Assembly (NCBI GenBank): GCA_029781135.1
Contig: JAKOXH010000004.1
Location: 1-35,052 of the forward strand
Direction of reading: 5' to 3'
DNA: 35,052 nt
Source of the DNA: Planctomycetota bacterium
GTDB lineage: Bacteria > Planctomycetota > Planctomycetia > Pirellulales > Lacipirellulaceae
Shown here: positions 1 to 6,609 of the stretch, piece by piece
How positions within the stretch are numbered: the first letter of the stretch is position 1
How the letters are laid out: the number at the start of each line of letters is the position of its first letter
Program-made: the position numbers and the translations under genes
The notes under the pieces: model-generated
The model's database searches: none
The model's input: only the letters and a program-made list of their open reading frames with translations
What the model was told of the DNA's origin: nothing

Positions 1-189
1 AACGAACTGAGTTCCATGACCCGCCAGTGTCTCCGCAATCGCCGGATGGGCGAACTTGAAGAACTCTGCGAAGAAATCCACGCCTGGTCGGTCGACGTCA
101 CCGACGCCCAACGCGGCGTCGACTGGCAAATGAAAATCGACGACGCACGCGGCAAGCTAAAATCCGTCTACCCCAAAATCCTGATGTGA
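1..189 (+). CDS. IS630-family transposase, C-terminal fragment (window edge)
   Basis: An open frame runs from the first base to a TGA at 187-189 and encodes the last 62 residues of a protein that begins outside the window. The residues include LSSMTRQCLRNRR near the start, a Trp-containing middle (HAWSVDVTDAQ) and a DDARGKLKSVYPKIL ending. This matches the usual tail of IS630-type DDE transposases, where the text after the catalytic Glu reads roughly LSxLxRQCLxRR, then a Trp-rich segment, then DARxKLKxLYP. The catalytic residues lie upstream and cannot be checked. IS630 elements insert at TA; the right terminal repeat should lie in the roughly 30 bases after the stop, but only one end is visible so I cannot define it. 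The gene could be intact or broken. Confidence 0.8.
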   Translation, partial: NELSSMTRQCLRNRRMGELEELCEEIHAWSVDVTDAQRGVDWQMKIDDARGKLKSVYPKILM

Positions 190-236
190 CAAAGCACTAG
201 CGACGAATTTGATCGCTTACCGCGCCAAGAAAAGTC

Positions 237-312
237 CTGTGGGAGGCGTCTCCCGACGCCGATAACGTTGTCCAATGGAGCACGAAATCGGCCTCAGCGA
301 GGCCTCCTACAG
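237..312. repeat. Imperfect inverted repeat between IS630 end and the secreted protein gene
   Basis: The left arm starts CTGTGGGAGGCGTCTC and the right arm ends GAGGCCTCCTACAG, so the two arms pair imperfectly over about 26 bases around a roughly 25-base loop. It lies just downstream of the 338-1720 minus-strand gene and just after the IS630 fragment. It resembles the dispersed GGAGGC-type palindromes seen in planctomycete intergenic DNA; copy number elsewhere in the genome is unknown. Confidence 0.55.
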
Positions 313-337
313 CCCATTCATTTCATAGGCTAGTGAT

Positions 338-1720
338 TCAAGGAAACAAGTTCACGCGGGCGTAGCTGATGGTGTTGCCGCCGCCAGCGCGTTGGCCGAG
401 CATCTCCAGCGTGTTCGATGGCGGCGAGCCACCGCGAATGGTCGCGGTGAAATAGCTGCCGAACGGGTGTTGGAGCGGTAGGCCGACCGGTGCGCCGGTT
501 GCCCCGTTGGGTGAGATTTCGACGACACGGTTCTCGTGAACGGGTTTGCCATCGGGCCCCGTACCGGTGGCCAGATGAACGACAAACAAGCGGTTATCGG
601 GTGACACCTGGAATCGTGGCGCCGAGCCGATGAGGCCTGGTTTACCTTCTGTCGATGCTAATAGCGTTCGCCGTTCGATGACTTTGCCATCGCGAATTTG
701 AGCGTAGTTCAGGTAGTGGCCTTGCTTCTCGGCCGGGAAGAACTTTTCCCGGAGACGTTCGTCGAGGGCGCGCTCCGTCCACACGATATGGACGACGCCA
801 TCGGGCGCCAGCCATAGGTCGCCGGGGGAAATCCAGCCGCAGGTTTTGTCGCGGCTAGCGATTTCCACCCATTCGGCAAACGGCTGTTTGGAGATATCGG
901 GCGTCCAGGTGTAAAACAAGCGGCGGAAATCGTAGTCCCATTCTTGGCCGGTCAGTTTGCGTTTGTACTCGGCCCATTCATGATTCGGTTCGTGGATGTC
1001 GCTCACACCCACGCAATAGACGGCGCGGTCATGCAAGGCGACATCGGGATAACACACGCGGATCGGCCCAGGCTTTTCGTAGTTCGCTCCCCAGGGCCAT
1101 TTGAGTTGGCCGTGGGCACTCCACTTGCCCGTGCGATCGAAGAACGTCCATTCCGCATGCGTGTAGCCAATGTTTTGGAAGAGCACGAGTTCGTTATGCT
1201 CGCGATCGGCCGCGAAGCTGCGATAGGAATGCTCGGCGAAGGGCGGATCGCCTTGCCATTGCGGCAATAGCGATTTGGGCGCAGCCTTGGAATCGGCGGC
1301 ACGAAACTCCAGAACATCTGGCCGCGCGGGGCCGCTACCCGGCTTCGGATCGATCGCTGGATTCACCGAAACAAACACGCGGCCATCGGCAAATGCGGCG
1401 ACCGGGGCCGGCTCACGTGTGCGATGGTCTGTGTCCACAAAGACACGATCCCAACCTTTTGTGCCGCGTTCGAAGAGCATCCAACGGCAGTTGTTGAGTG
1501 GCGGGGCATCGGCGACGGTTTCCAGGCCACTGGCGAACACTCGCTCGGCAGTGCGCACCAGGCACGTCGAACCGCTGCACCACATTGGCCCGGCGCCGTT
1601 GTTCGCGGGAGTGAATGTGTAAACGTCTTCTTCGACCTCGACGCGCGGAGCCAGGTCGGCGGCAACAGAACAAGAATACGACAGACAAACAGCGGCAAGA
1701 AAGAAAATAGTAGGCTTCAT
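338..1720 (-). CDS. Secreted protein of unknown function, probable beta-propeller (BNR-like)
   Basis: The 460-residue product starts with a clear Sec signal peptide (MKPTIFFLAAVCLSYSCSVAA, cleavage near residue 21), so it should act outside the cytoplasm. The rest has no transmembrane segment and contains recurring blade-like stretches with Trp/Asp turns, for example around residues 165-210 and 300-345 (DLWLAPDGVVHIVWTE). This spacing is typical of BNR/sialidase-like propellers, but I cannot place canonical Asp-box motifs with certainty and see no sialidase active site. The start is an ATG preceded by an A-rich stretch. It lies 104 bases downstream of the alpha/beta hydrolase gene on the same strand, separated by a strong hairpin, so it may form its own transcript or the weak end of that operon. 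A role in carbohydrate binding or processing is only inferred from the neighbours. Confidence 0.75.
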   Translation of the reverse strand: MKPTIFFLAAVCLSYSCSVAADLAPRVEVEEDVYTFTPANNGAGPMWCSGSTCLVRTAERVFASGLETVADAPPLNNCRWMLFERGTKGWDRVFVDTDHRTREPAPVAAFADGRVFVSVNPAIDPKPGSGPARPDVLEFRAADSKAAPKSLLPQWQGDPPFAEHSYRSFAADREHNELVLFQNIGYTHAEWTFFDRTGKWSAHGQLKWPWGANYEKPGPIRVCYPDVALHDRAVYCVGVSDIHEPNHEWAEYKRKLTGQEWDYDFRRLFYTWTPDISKQPFAEWVEIASRDKTCGWISPGDLWLAPDGVVHIVWTERALDERLREKFFPAEKQGHYLNYAQIRDGKVIERRTLLASTEGKPGLIGSAPRFQVSPDNRLFVVHLATGTGPDGKPVHENRVVEISPNGATGAPVGLPLQHPFGSYFTATIRGGSPPSNTLEMLGQRAGGGNTISYARVNLFP

Positions 1721-1760
1721 GGTTGTTACTAATGGTCACGCACCTAATGACGGATAGTTC

Positions 1761-1825
1761 GTTTAACCCCGAGCCAACGGCGAGGCGAAACGTCGCGTTC
1801 CGTCGCCGTTGGCTCCGGGTTAAAC
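1761..1825. repeat. Hairpin/inverted repeat at the end of the alpha/beta hydrolase gene
   Basis: Arms GTTTAACCCCGAGCCAACGG (from 1761) and CCGTTGGCTCCGGGTTAAAC (ending 1825) are complementary apart from a few mismatches, with the two GGCGA-type inner segments continuing the stem. The right arm touches the stop codon of the minus-strand hydrolase gene. There is no run of T after the stem, so it may act as a dispersed palindrome or a factor-dependent terminator rather than a classic intrinsic one. Confidence 0.65.
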
Positions 1826-3213
1826 TAGCCGAGCCACTTGCGCAGCCACTGCCACGCCTCTTGCTGCATTTCGACATTGAATTCATGCGGCGTATCGTAC
1901 CAGGAAGTTCGAATATGGTCCGGCACACGGGCCTTGGTGTAGCAGGCGTGGAGTTTGTCGAAACTCGCTTGCACGCCGTCGGTTTGGAATAGCCCGTCGC
2001 GTTTGCCGTTGATCACGAGCAGTGGTGTTGGGGCGGCGAGCGATGCCACATCCGGATAATCGAGGTACTTGTAGAGGCCCGGCACGACTTTAGTGTGGCC
2101 GATCGTGTTGAGAATGTGCTTCTTGAGTTGGTAAGGGAAGGATGCCATCCAACCGACAACCACGGCGGCACGAATGCGGTCGTCGAGGGCCGCCAAGTGG
2201 CAGGAACGCAAGCCGCCGACGGACAGGCCGACAGACGCAATGCGCTGTTTGTCGACATCCGGTCGAGTATACAAATAATCGATGGTGCGGATGTCGTCCC
2301 AGAACATGACGCCGGGCCAGGTGAAGCCGGCGGCGTAAATTGTGCGGCCGACGAGCTGTTCGGCTTGGCTGGAATGCGAGTTGAAGGCTTGAATGCGTTC
2401 GCGGCTGAGCGATGCCGGCCGCTCACGCCAATCGGCCGGATCATCGTCGAGCAGCATCCGCCGCTCGCCCCAATAGAACATGTCGATGATGACGACGAGG
2501 TAGCCTTGCCGCACCAGTTCGATCGCGGTGCTCTTGCCGCCGTAGTATTGTTGACGAAACGCCTTCAGTTGCGGATTTTCATCCGGCGTTTCCACCAGCT
2601 TCTCTTTTCCCCACATGAAAAATGCGCCGTGGTCGTGCAGCGCGATGATGGCGGGCAGAGGTGGAGAGGCGTTTTTCGGCACCAGCACGATGGCCGGCAC
2701 GCGCACATCGGGCGTGGTATTGAACAGCACACGCTCGCGGAAATAATCGCCGCAGTCGATGCGTTCGACCGTTTCTGCCGCGGGATCACATGCGGCAGGC
2801 GAATAATGCAGCAGTTCAAAGACTTTGTTGCGACCTTTCTTTTTCCATGTTTCGAGCGAGGTAAACTCATCGTTCAGGAACGAGAGCGGAAACTGTCCTT
2901 TGACGGCCTGACTTTGAATGAAGGGAAATAGTGAGCCGACATCCGAGCCTGTGCGTGCTGGCGATGCTGCGGCGTTGCCTTTGATTTCGGCTGCTGTCAG
3001 TTCCCAGTTGCCCGCGAGCAGGGCGGCAACTCCCCCGGCCGCTGATGCGGCGATGAATTGCCGTCGTGAAGTGTGGCGGAAATTATTGGGGGCGGCGAGG
3101 CAAGATGAGTCCCGGCGATGCGTAGCATCGCGGCTGGTTAGTGGTTGAGGTGATCCATCAACAGCCACGGGCGAAGTTGAATCATCCGAGTTGTTTTCGT
3201 TCGTCGATTCCAT
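1825..3213 (-). CDS. Tat-exported alpha/beta hydrolase (dienelactone hydrolase / acetyl-xylan-esterase-like)
   Basis: The 462-residue product (from ATG 3213) carries a twin-arginine signal, SRRQFIAASAAGG, at residues 49-61, after an unusually long hydrophilic N-region. The catalytic part has the nucleophile elbow GLSVGG with Ser331, a likely acid at Asp406 (NGKRDGLF) and a His at 443 (TPHEFN), the order expected of an alpha/beta hydrolase; a histidine-rich LHDHG oxyanion-type strand is near residue 193. Such proteins are usually carboxyl-ester hydrolases; the natural substrate is not evident. The ATG at 3213 has GAGAAG seven bases upstream. A GTG at 3228 is in frame and would overlap the upstream gene by four bases (GTGA). 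It follows the Gfo/Idh/MocA-like gene closely, so the two are probably one operon for an extracytoplasmic sugar-related task. Confidence 0.85.
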   Translation of the reverse strand: MESTNENNSDDSTSPVAVDGSPQPLTSRDATHRRDSSCLAAPNNFRHTSRRQFIAASAAGGVAALLAGNWELTAAEIKGNAAASPARTGSDVGSLFPFIQSQAVKGQFPLSFLNDEFTSLETWKKKGRNKVFELLHYSPAACDPAAETVERIDCGDYFRERVLFNTTPDVRVPAIVLVPKNASPPLPAIIALHDHGAFFMWGKEKLVETPDENPQLKAFRQQYYGGKSTAIELVRQGYLVVIIDMFYWGERRMLLDDDPADWRERPASLSRERIQAFNSHSSQAEQLVGRTIYAAGFTWPGVMFWDDIRTIDYLYTRPDVDKQRIASVGLSVGGLRSCHLAALDDRIRAAVVVGWMASFPYQLKKHILNTIGHTKVVPGLYKYLDYPDVASLAAPTPLLVINGKRDGLFQTDGVQASFDKLHACYTKARVPDHIRTSWYDTPHEFNVEMQQEAWQWLRKWLG

Positions 3214-3224
3214 CGGTTCGCTTC

Positions 3225-4421
3225 TCACAGGTGATATTGCGGAATCTTGGTCAGTTCGCCGTTTTTCAATGCCGATTGATGTGCCACGATCCCCGCGACC
3301 GTCATGTTTAGGGCCTGGGCGACATCGACCAGTGGCTGACGATTCTGCAGAATGGCGGAGACGAACTCGTTCATCAAATACCCGTGCGAGCCGCCGTGAC
3401 CACCGGGATTCACACCCGGCGGCAGGGCAGGGCGGCGTAAATCGGCTGTGACCTTTTCCAGTCCCTCGTACTTGCCATAGAAGGAGCCTTTTTGGCCACG
3501 TACGCGTCCCATTTCGCCGCCGGGGCCGGGCGTGTCCCAGGTAACAGCCATGCGAGCTGCGCCGCCTTCGCTGGTTCGGAAGAGCGCGATCTCGGTGCCG
3601 AATGCGTTCTTGTAACGATTATTCTCCGGACGCAGATGGTTGATGATGCTGGGCATCCCCATACACGAGACTTCGGTGAAGCTGCCGCCCGTCACACCGA
3701 CATAGTACGCATTCGAGTGCGTGGGATACCATTGCGGCGGCAAGCCGATGCGCCAACCGCGATACGAGTCGATCGGCTCCGACATGTAGTGAAAATACTC
3801 ACCCTCGGAGTAAGCGAGTTTGCCGAAGCCGCCGGCGCGATAGATTTGCCGCATGGCATGCACATCGGCATGGTAGTACGACGTTTCGAACATCATGTAC
3901 TTGAGAGGGGCCGCGCTCTTGACCGCCTCGAATAGCCGGTCGGCATCTTCGAGATTGCCGAAGCAGGCGGGCACGGCGGTGGCGACGTGCTTGCCGTGTT
4001 TCAGCACTTCGATACAGTGCTGGGCGTGGCTGGGGGCATCGGTCGCGACGAAGACCGCTTCGACGCGATCGTCCTTCACCAACTCTTCGAGCGATGGATA
4101 CGTCTTTTCACAACGCGTAACCTTGGCCAGTTCCGCCACACGCTCGGGAAACAGGTCGCTCACCGCGACGACTTCGACATTGGGATGATCCTGAAAACCG
4201 AATGCCGCCGCGAACTTGCAGACGCCATAGCCGACCAACCCAACGCGGATCTTGCGATCGGAAATTGGCTTCCAATTTTTGGAGGCATCGGGGTCGGGAG
4301 ATTCGGATTCGAAGCCTTGGATCACCGGTTCGCCGGCCGACGATGTTGCCGCGAATGACAGAGCCGCGCTGCCGGCCCCGATTGTTTGAAGGAATCGACG
4401 ACGTGTCGAATGGTTGAGCAT
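3225..4421 (-). CDS. Tat-exported Gfo/Idh/MocA-like protein with altered active site
   Basis: The 398-residue product has a Tat signal at its start (STRRRFLQTIGAGSAALSFA, residues 5-24) and then a Rossmann fold with the dinucleotide-binding motif GLVGYG at residues 61-66. The family usually oxidises or reduces sugars with NAD(P). Here the normal EKP motif after the sixth strand is replaced by ATAVPACFGN (about residue 147), so the conserved Lys is missing. The usual GGG...D/G-S-H helix, which supplies the second catalytic residue, reads TGGSFTEVSCMG with no His. The protein may therefore bind cofactor or sugar without classic dehydrogenase chemistry. ATG 4421 is preferred because the longer frame would begin at a TTG (4436). 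It heads the operon with the hydrolase 11 bases downstream. Confidence 0.85.
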   Translation of the reverse strand: MLNHSTRRRFLQTIGAGSAALSFAATSSAGEPVIQGFESESPDPDASKNWKPISDRKIRVGLVGYGVCKFAAAFGFQDHPNVEVVAVSDLFPERVAELAKVTRCEKTYPSLEELVKDDRVEAVFVATDAPSHAQHCIEVLKHGKHVATAVPACFGNLEDADRLFEAVKSAAPLKYMMFETSYYHADVHAMRQIYRAGGFGKLAYSEGEYFHYMSEPIDSYRGWRIGLPPQWYPTHSNAYYVGVTGGSFTEVSCMGMPSIINHLRPENNRYKNAFGTEIALFRTSEGGAARMAVTWDTPGPGGEMGRVRGQKGSFYGKYEGLEKVTADLRRPALPPGVNPGGHGGSHGYLMNEFVSAILQNRQPLVDVAQALNMTVAGIVAHQSALKNGELTKIPQYHL

Positions 4422-4584
4422 TTTGGAATCTCGCAATTTTCAGAACAAAGTATGCTTCTGGCGGTCCGACGCCTGGCTTACGGTACAAGGCCAGCGGTGG
4501 TGCCATGTACAGATAGTATAATGACTCGGCGGGTACGCGCGACCACCTATGAAACAGGGGGGCACTTAACAAAGCGAGCTTCGT

Positions 4585-4612
4585 TTGACACGTTCAAGCC
4601 GATTGGTAAACT
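4585..4612 (+). promoter_or_regulatory. Candidate sigma-70-type promoter of the toxin-antitoxin pair
   Basis: A perfect TTGACA at 4585-4590 is followed after 16 bases by TAAACT at 4607-4612 (four of six matches to TATAAT). It lies about 60 bases before the antitoxin ATG, a reasonable leader length. The call is by motif only. Confidence 0.45.
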
Positions 4613-4670
4613 AAGTGCTGGGAACGAGTTGTTTCAAATCTCGCGAAGCGATTCTCGCTCAAGGTGGATC

Positions 4671-4916
4671 ATGATTTCCGTTCGCACTATTGCGGATATT
4701 ACACCGAATCGACAGGTAGTGGTGACACTTCCACCGGAAACTCCACTTGGCAAAGCGGAACTCGTCGTAACCGTTTCCCCTCGGCCGTTAGAACCCGCGC
4801 AGCAAGGCGGCTTACGACAATGGTTCGGCGCCGTACATAGCGGAGATCAAGCATCCGCTGATAGTGGCCGAATCGACGCCGATTTGGCACGTATTTACGG
4901 TGATTCTCACGAGTGA
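4671..4916 (+). CDS. Putative antitoxin of a PIN-type toxin-antitoxin pair
   Basis: This gene encodes 81 residues beginning MISVRTIADITPNRQ. The first 37 residues form a strand-rich segment (RQVVVTLPPETPLGKAELVV) like the small antitoxins with an AbrB-like or related beta fold that commonly precede PIN toxins; the C-terminal half (WFGAVHSGDQASADSGRIDADLARIYGDSHE) is acidic and probably the toxin-neutralising tail. The start is fixed by AAGGTGG at 4661-4667, four bases before the ATG. A longer frame extends upstream to 4386 but would run into the divergent gene and has no support. The stop overlaps the toxin start by four bases (GTGA), implying translational coupling. Antitoxins of this kind usually repress their own promoter; no operator is obvious. 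The exact family is uncertain. Confidence 0.7.
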   Translation: MISVRTIADITPNRQVVVTLPPETPLGKAELVVTVSPRPLEPAQQGGLRQWFGAVHSGDQASADSGRIDADLARIYGDSHE

Positions 4917-5320
4917 ATGGCAGGATGTTGCTGGACACTTCCGGACTCTTGTGTTGTTTTGATGCGGATGAAGCGCGGCACACGCAAGCGATTGGCTTGT
5001 ACATCGGTGCGCAATTGCGGATCACGCACAACTACGTAGTCGCAGAATTTGTCGCACTCGCCGAAGCTAGAAACTTGCCTCGGCGGGACGCCTTAGGATT
5101 TGCCGCGGCAATCTTGAAGGACGCGGAAGTCGACGTTGTATGGATCGATCGGCAATTGCACGATGAGGCGATGCAACTGTTGTCGGCACAGTTGGACAAG
5201 ACATATTCACTTTGCGATGCCGTAAGCCTGGTGCTGATGCGTCAACGCGGCATTAGCGATGCGTTGACAACGGACCGGCATTTCGAACAAGCAGGCTTTC
5301 GACGCTTGTTAGTAGGATGA
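4913..5320 (+). CDS. PIN-domain toxin (VapC-like ribonuclease)
   Basis: The 135-residue protein has all four acidic residues expected of a PIN nuclease: Asp8 (LLDTSG), Glu45 (VVAEFVAL), Asp102 (LCDAVSLVLM) and Asp121 (LTTDRHF). Length and motif spacing fit VapC-type toxins, which cleave RNA with Mg2+ and are held inactive by the cognate antitoxin. The frame starts at GTG 4913, overlapping the antitoxin stop by four bases; an in-frame ATG at 4925 (MLLDTSG) is an alternative that would keep every catalytic residue. The two genes form a compact plus-strand island between minus-strand metabolic genes, which suits an acquired addiction module. The target RNA cannot be inferred. Confidence 0.88.
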   Translation: MNGRMLLDTSGLLCCFDADEARHTQAIGLYIGAQLRITHNYVVAEFVALAEARNLPRRDALGFAAAILKDAEVDVVWIDRQLHDEAMQLLSAQLDKTYSLCDAVSLVLMRQRGISDALTTDRHFEQAGFRRLLVG

Positions 5321-5362
5321 GACTTGCTTTTGCTATGTTGGTCATCTCAAGAGATCATTACG

Positions 5363-6484
5363 CTAGCGCGTTTGAAGTACCCCGTCGATGAATTCATACG
5401 ATTCGTGCCGCTCGCGATCGGGAAAATCGTGTTCGCAATCGGGATAGCGAACTTGTAGATTGTCAGGCCTGCCGAGCAAGCTGAAAATCGGCTTCGCTGC
5501 CGCGAGGCAATCGCGGACGCCGGAGACTTCGAAGTTCGAGTCGTGCAAGGGGGCGACGACGAAGATCGCCCGTGGGGCAATGGCGGCTAGAATCTCGGGG
5601 AAGTCGAACGGAATTTTGTCGGGGGAGAAATCGTATTTCGTGGCCACGAGCGGCATGTAGCGCGGGCCGCTCCAGCCGTGCAGATCGCCGCTATAGTATT
5701 TGTGGGCGCTCGTGAAGCCGCAAGACGTGACGACGACTTTGATTCGCTCATCGAACACGGCGGTGAATAAACTGTTGTGACCACCGAGCGAGTGGCCGAT
5801 CGAGCCGATGCGTTCGCCATCGACTTCTGGCAGCGATTGCAGGAGATCGATTGCCCGCATGTTGTCGTAGATGGCTTTCATCGAGCCGCTGACGTAATTG
5901 TCGGTATCGAAGTTATATTCATATTCGCCGAGCGACGGGTAATCGGGCGCGAGCGTGACATAGCCGCGCTCGGCGAGCTCGCGAGCGTAGTGGAGTGTTG
6001 GACGGTCGGCAAGGCCGGCGGGGGAGTCCTTGCCTTGCAGCACTGTTTGGTGAAGGCAAAGCATGGCGGGGTGTTTTTTGGCGGCTGGCGAGGCACCCTT
6101 ACTCCGACCCTCTCCCGGAGGGAGAGGGAGGAAGAGCCAGGCTTTGACGACTTTGCTAGGGTCGTCGGTGTGGTAGGCGATCTTGCGGCGGATGAAGTTC
6201 TTTTCTTGGTGTTCTTCGAGCACCTTCACGTCGAGCGGAACCGGCTTTTCTGGGCGCGGCAATGGCCCCATGGCTTCCTGCAGGCCGAGGCGAATGTGTG
6301 CGCGGCGGTGCTCCCAATCGGCCGGCGTGCGAATTGGCACTTGCTTGCCGTCGGCTGTGATGTAATACGTGAGGTCGGTGTGAGTGACGTAATTCGGCGG
6401 GTCGGCGGTCGCCGATTCGGCGATCGCGATCAAGCACGGCAGCAAGAGTGAAGCGAAAACGTGGATTGCGTACCTGGTATTCAT
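5363..6484 (-). CDS. Secreted alpha/beta hydrolase (acetyl-xylan-esterase / dienelactone-hydrolase-like)
   Basis: The 373-residue product (from ATG 6484) has a Sec signal peptide (NTRYAIHVFASLLLPCLIA, cleavage near residue 28). The nucleophile elbow is GHSLGG with Ser232; Asp315 (APLHDSNFE) and His352 (DCEHDFP) complete a plausible triad. The family acts on esters of sugars or small molecules; the substrate is unknown. An ATG six codons upstream (6502) is also possible; neither start has a strong Shine-Dalgarno site, and 6484 is preferred because it gives the more standard signal peptide. Residues about 118-135 (LPLPPGEGRSKGASP and following) are encoded by a dispersed palindromic repeat and form a low-complexity insert between two core strands, see the repeat at 6091-6132. 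The gene is followed by the TA pair on the other strand. Confidence 0.85.
   Translation of the reverse strand: MNTRYAIHVFASLLLPCLIAIAESATADPPNYVTHTDLTYYITADGKQVPIRTPADWEHRRAHIRLGLQEAMGPLPRPEKPVPLDVKVLEEHQEKNFIRRKIAYHTDDPSKVVKAWLFLPLPPGEGRSKGASPAAKKHPAMLCLHQTVLQGKDSPAGLADRPTLHYARELAERGYVTLAPDYPSLGEYEYNFDTDNYVSGSMKAIYDNMRAIDLLQSLPEVDGERIGSIGHSLGGHNSLFTAVFDERIKVVVTSCGFTSAHKYYSGDLHGWSGPRYMPLVATKYDFSPDKIPFDFPEILAAIAPRAIFVVAPLHDSNFEVSGVRDCLAAAKPIFSLLGRPDNLQVRYPDCEHDFPDRERHESYEFIDGVLQTR
6091..6132. repeat. Dispersed palindromic repeat, copy 1, inside the hydrolase gene
   Basis: This GC-rich palindrome (centre CCCTCTCCCGGAGGGAGAGG) has the same layout as the copy at 22565-22605 read on the other strand, with shared outer parts AGGC.CCCT.AC.CC. 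Here it lies in frame within the 5363-6484 coding region, where it is translated as LPPGEGR on the gene strand. Spurious peptides of this repeat type (TPTLSRRERE / PGPLPKGEG) are familiar from many bacterial genomes. Confidence 0.75.
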
Positions 6485-6528
6485 AATGTCGCCAATGTGC
6501 ATTGAGGATCGTGGCGTATCCGTCGTTC

Positions 6529-6574
6529 GCGTCTCGGAGAGACGCGACCACGTGGTCGCGTCTCTCCGAGACGC
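6529..6574. repeat. Perfect 46-bp palindrome
   Basis: The two 23-base halves are exact reverse complements; the left half begins GCGTCTCGGAGAGACGCGAC. Each half also contains its own smaller hairpin (GCGTCTC / GAGACGC around GGA), so the DNA or RNA could fold either as one long stem or as two small ones. It lies between the sulfatase 1 stop and the start of the secreted hydrolase gene, both on the minus strand, and may act as a terminator or processing site. Confidence 0.85.
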
Positions 6575-6609
6575 GGCTATAGCGTAGCACCATCGCGATT
6601 GAATGGGAA

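Noticed and set aside
944..1270. Frames opposite real genes with moderate length (here and throughout)
   Set aside because: They are antisense shadows of GC-rich codon usage, with no motif, start or neighbour support.
4517..4522. Perfect TATAAT
   Set aside because: No -35-like sequence lies 15-19 bases upstream and it is far from the antitoxin start; TTGACA at 4585 is a better candidate.
4386..4670. Long N-terminal extension of the antitoxin
   Set aside because: It overlaps the divergent Gfo gene start and has no motif; AAGGTGG fixes ATG 4671.
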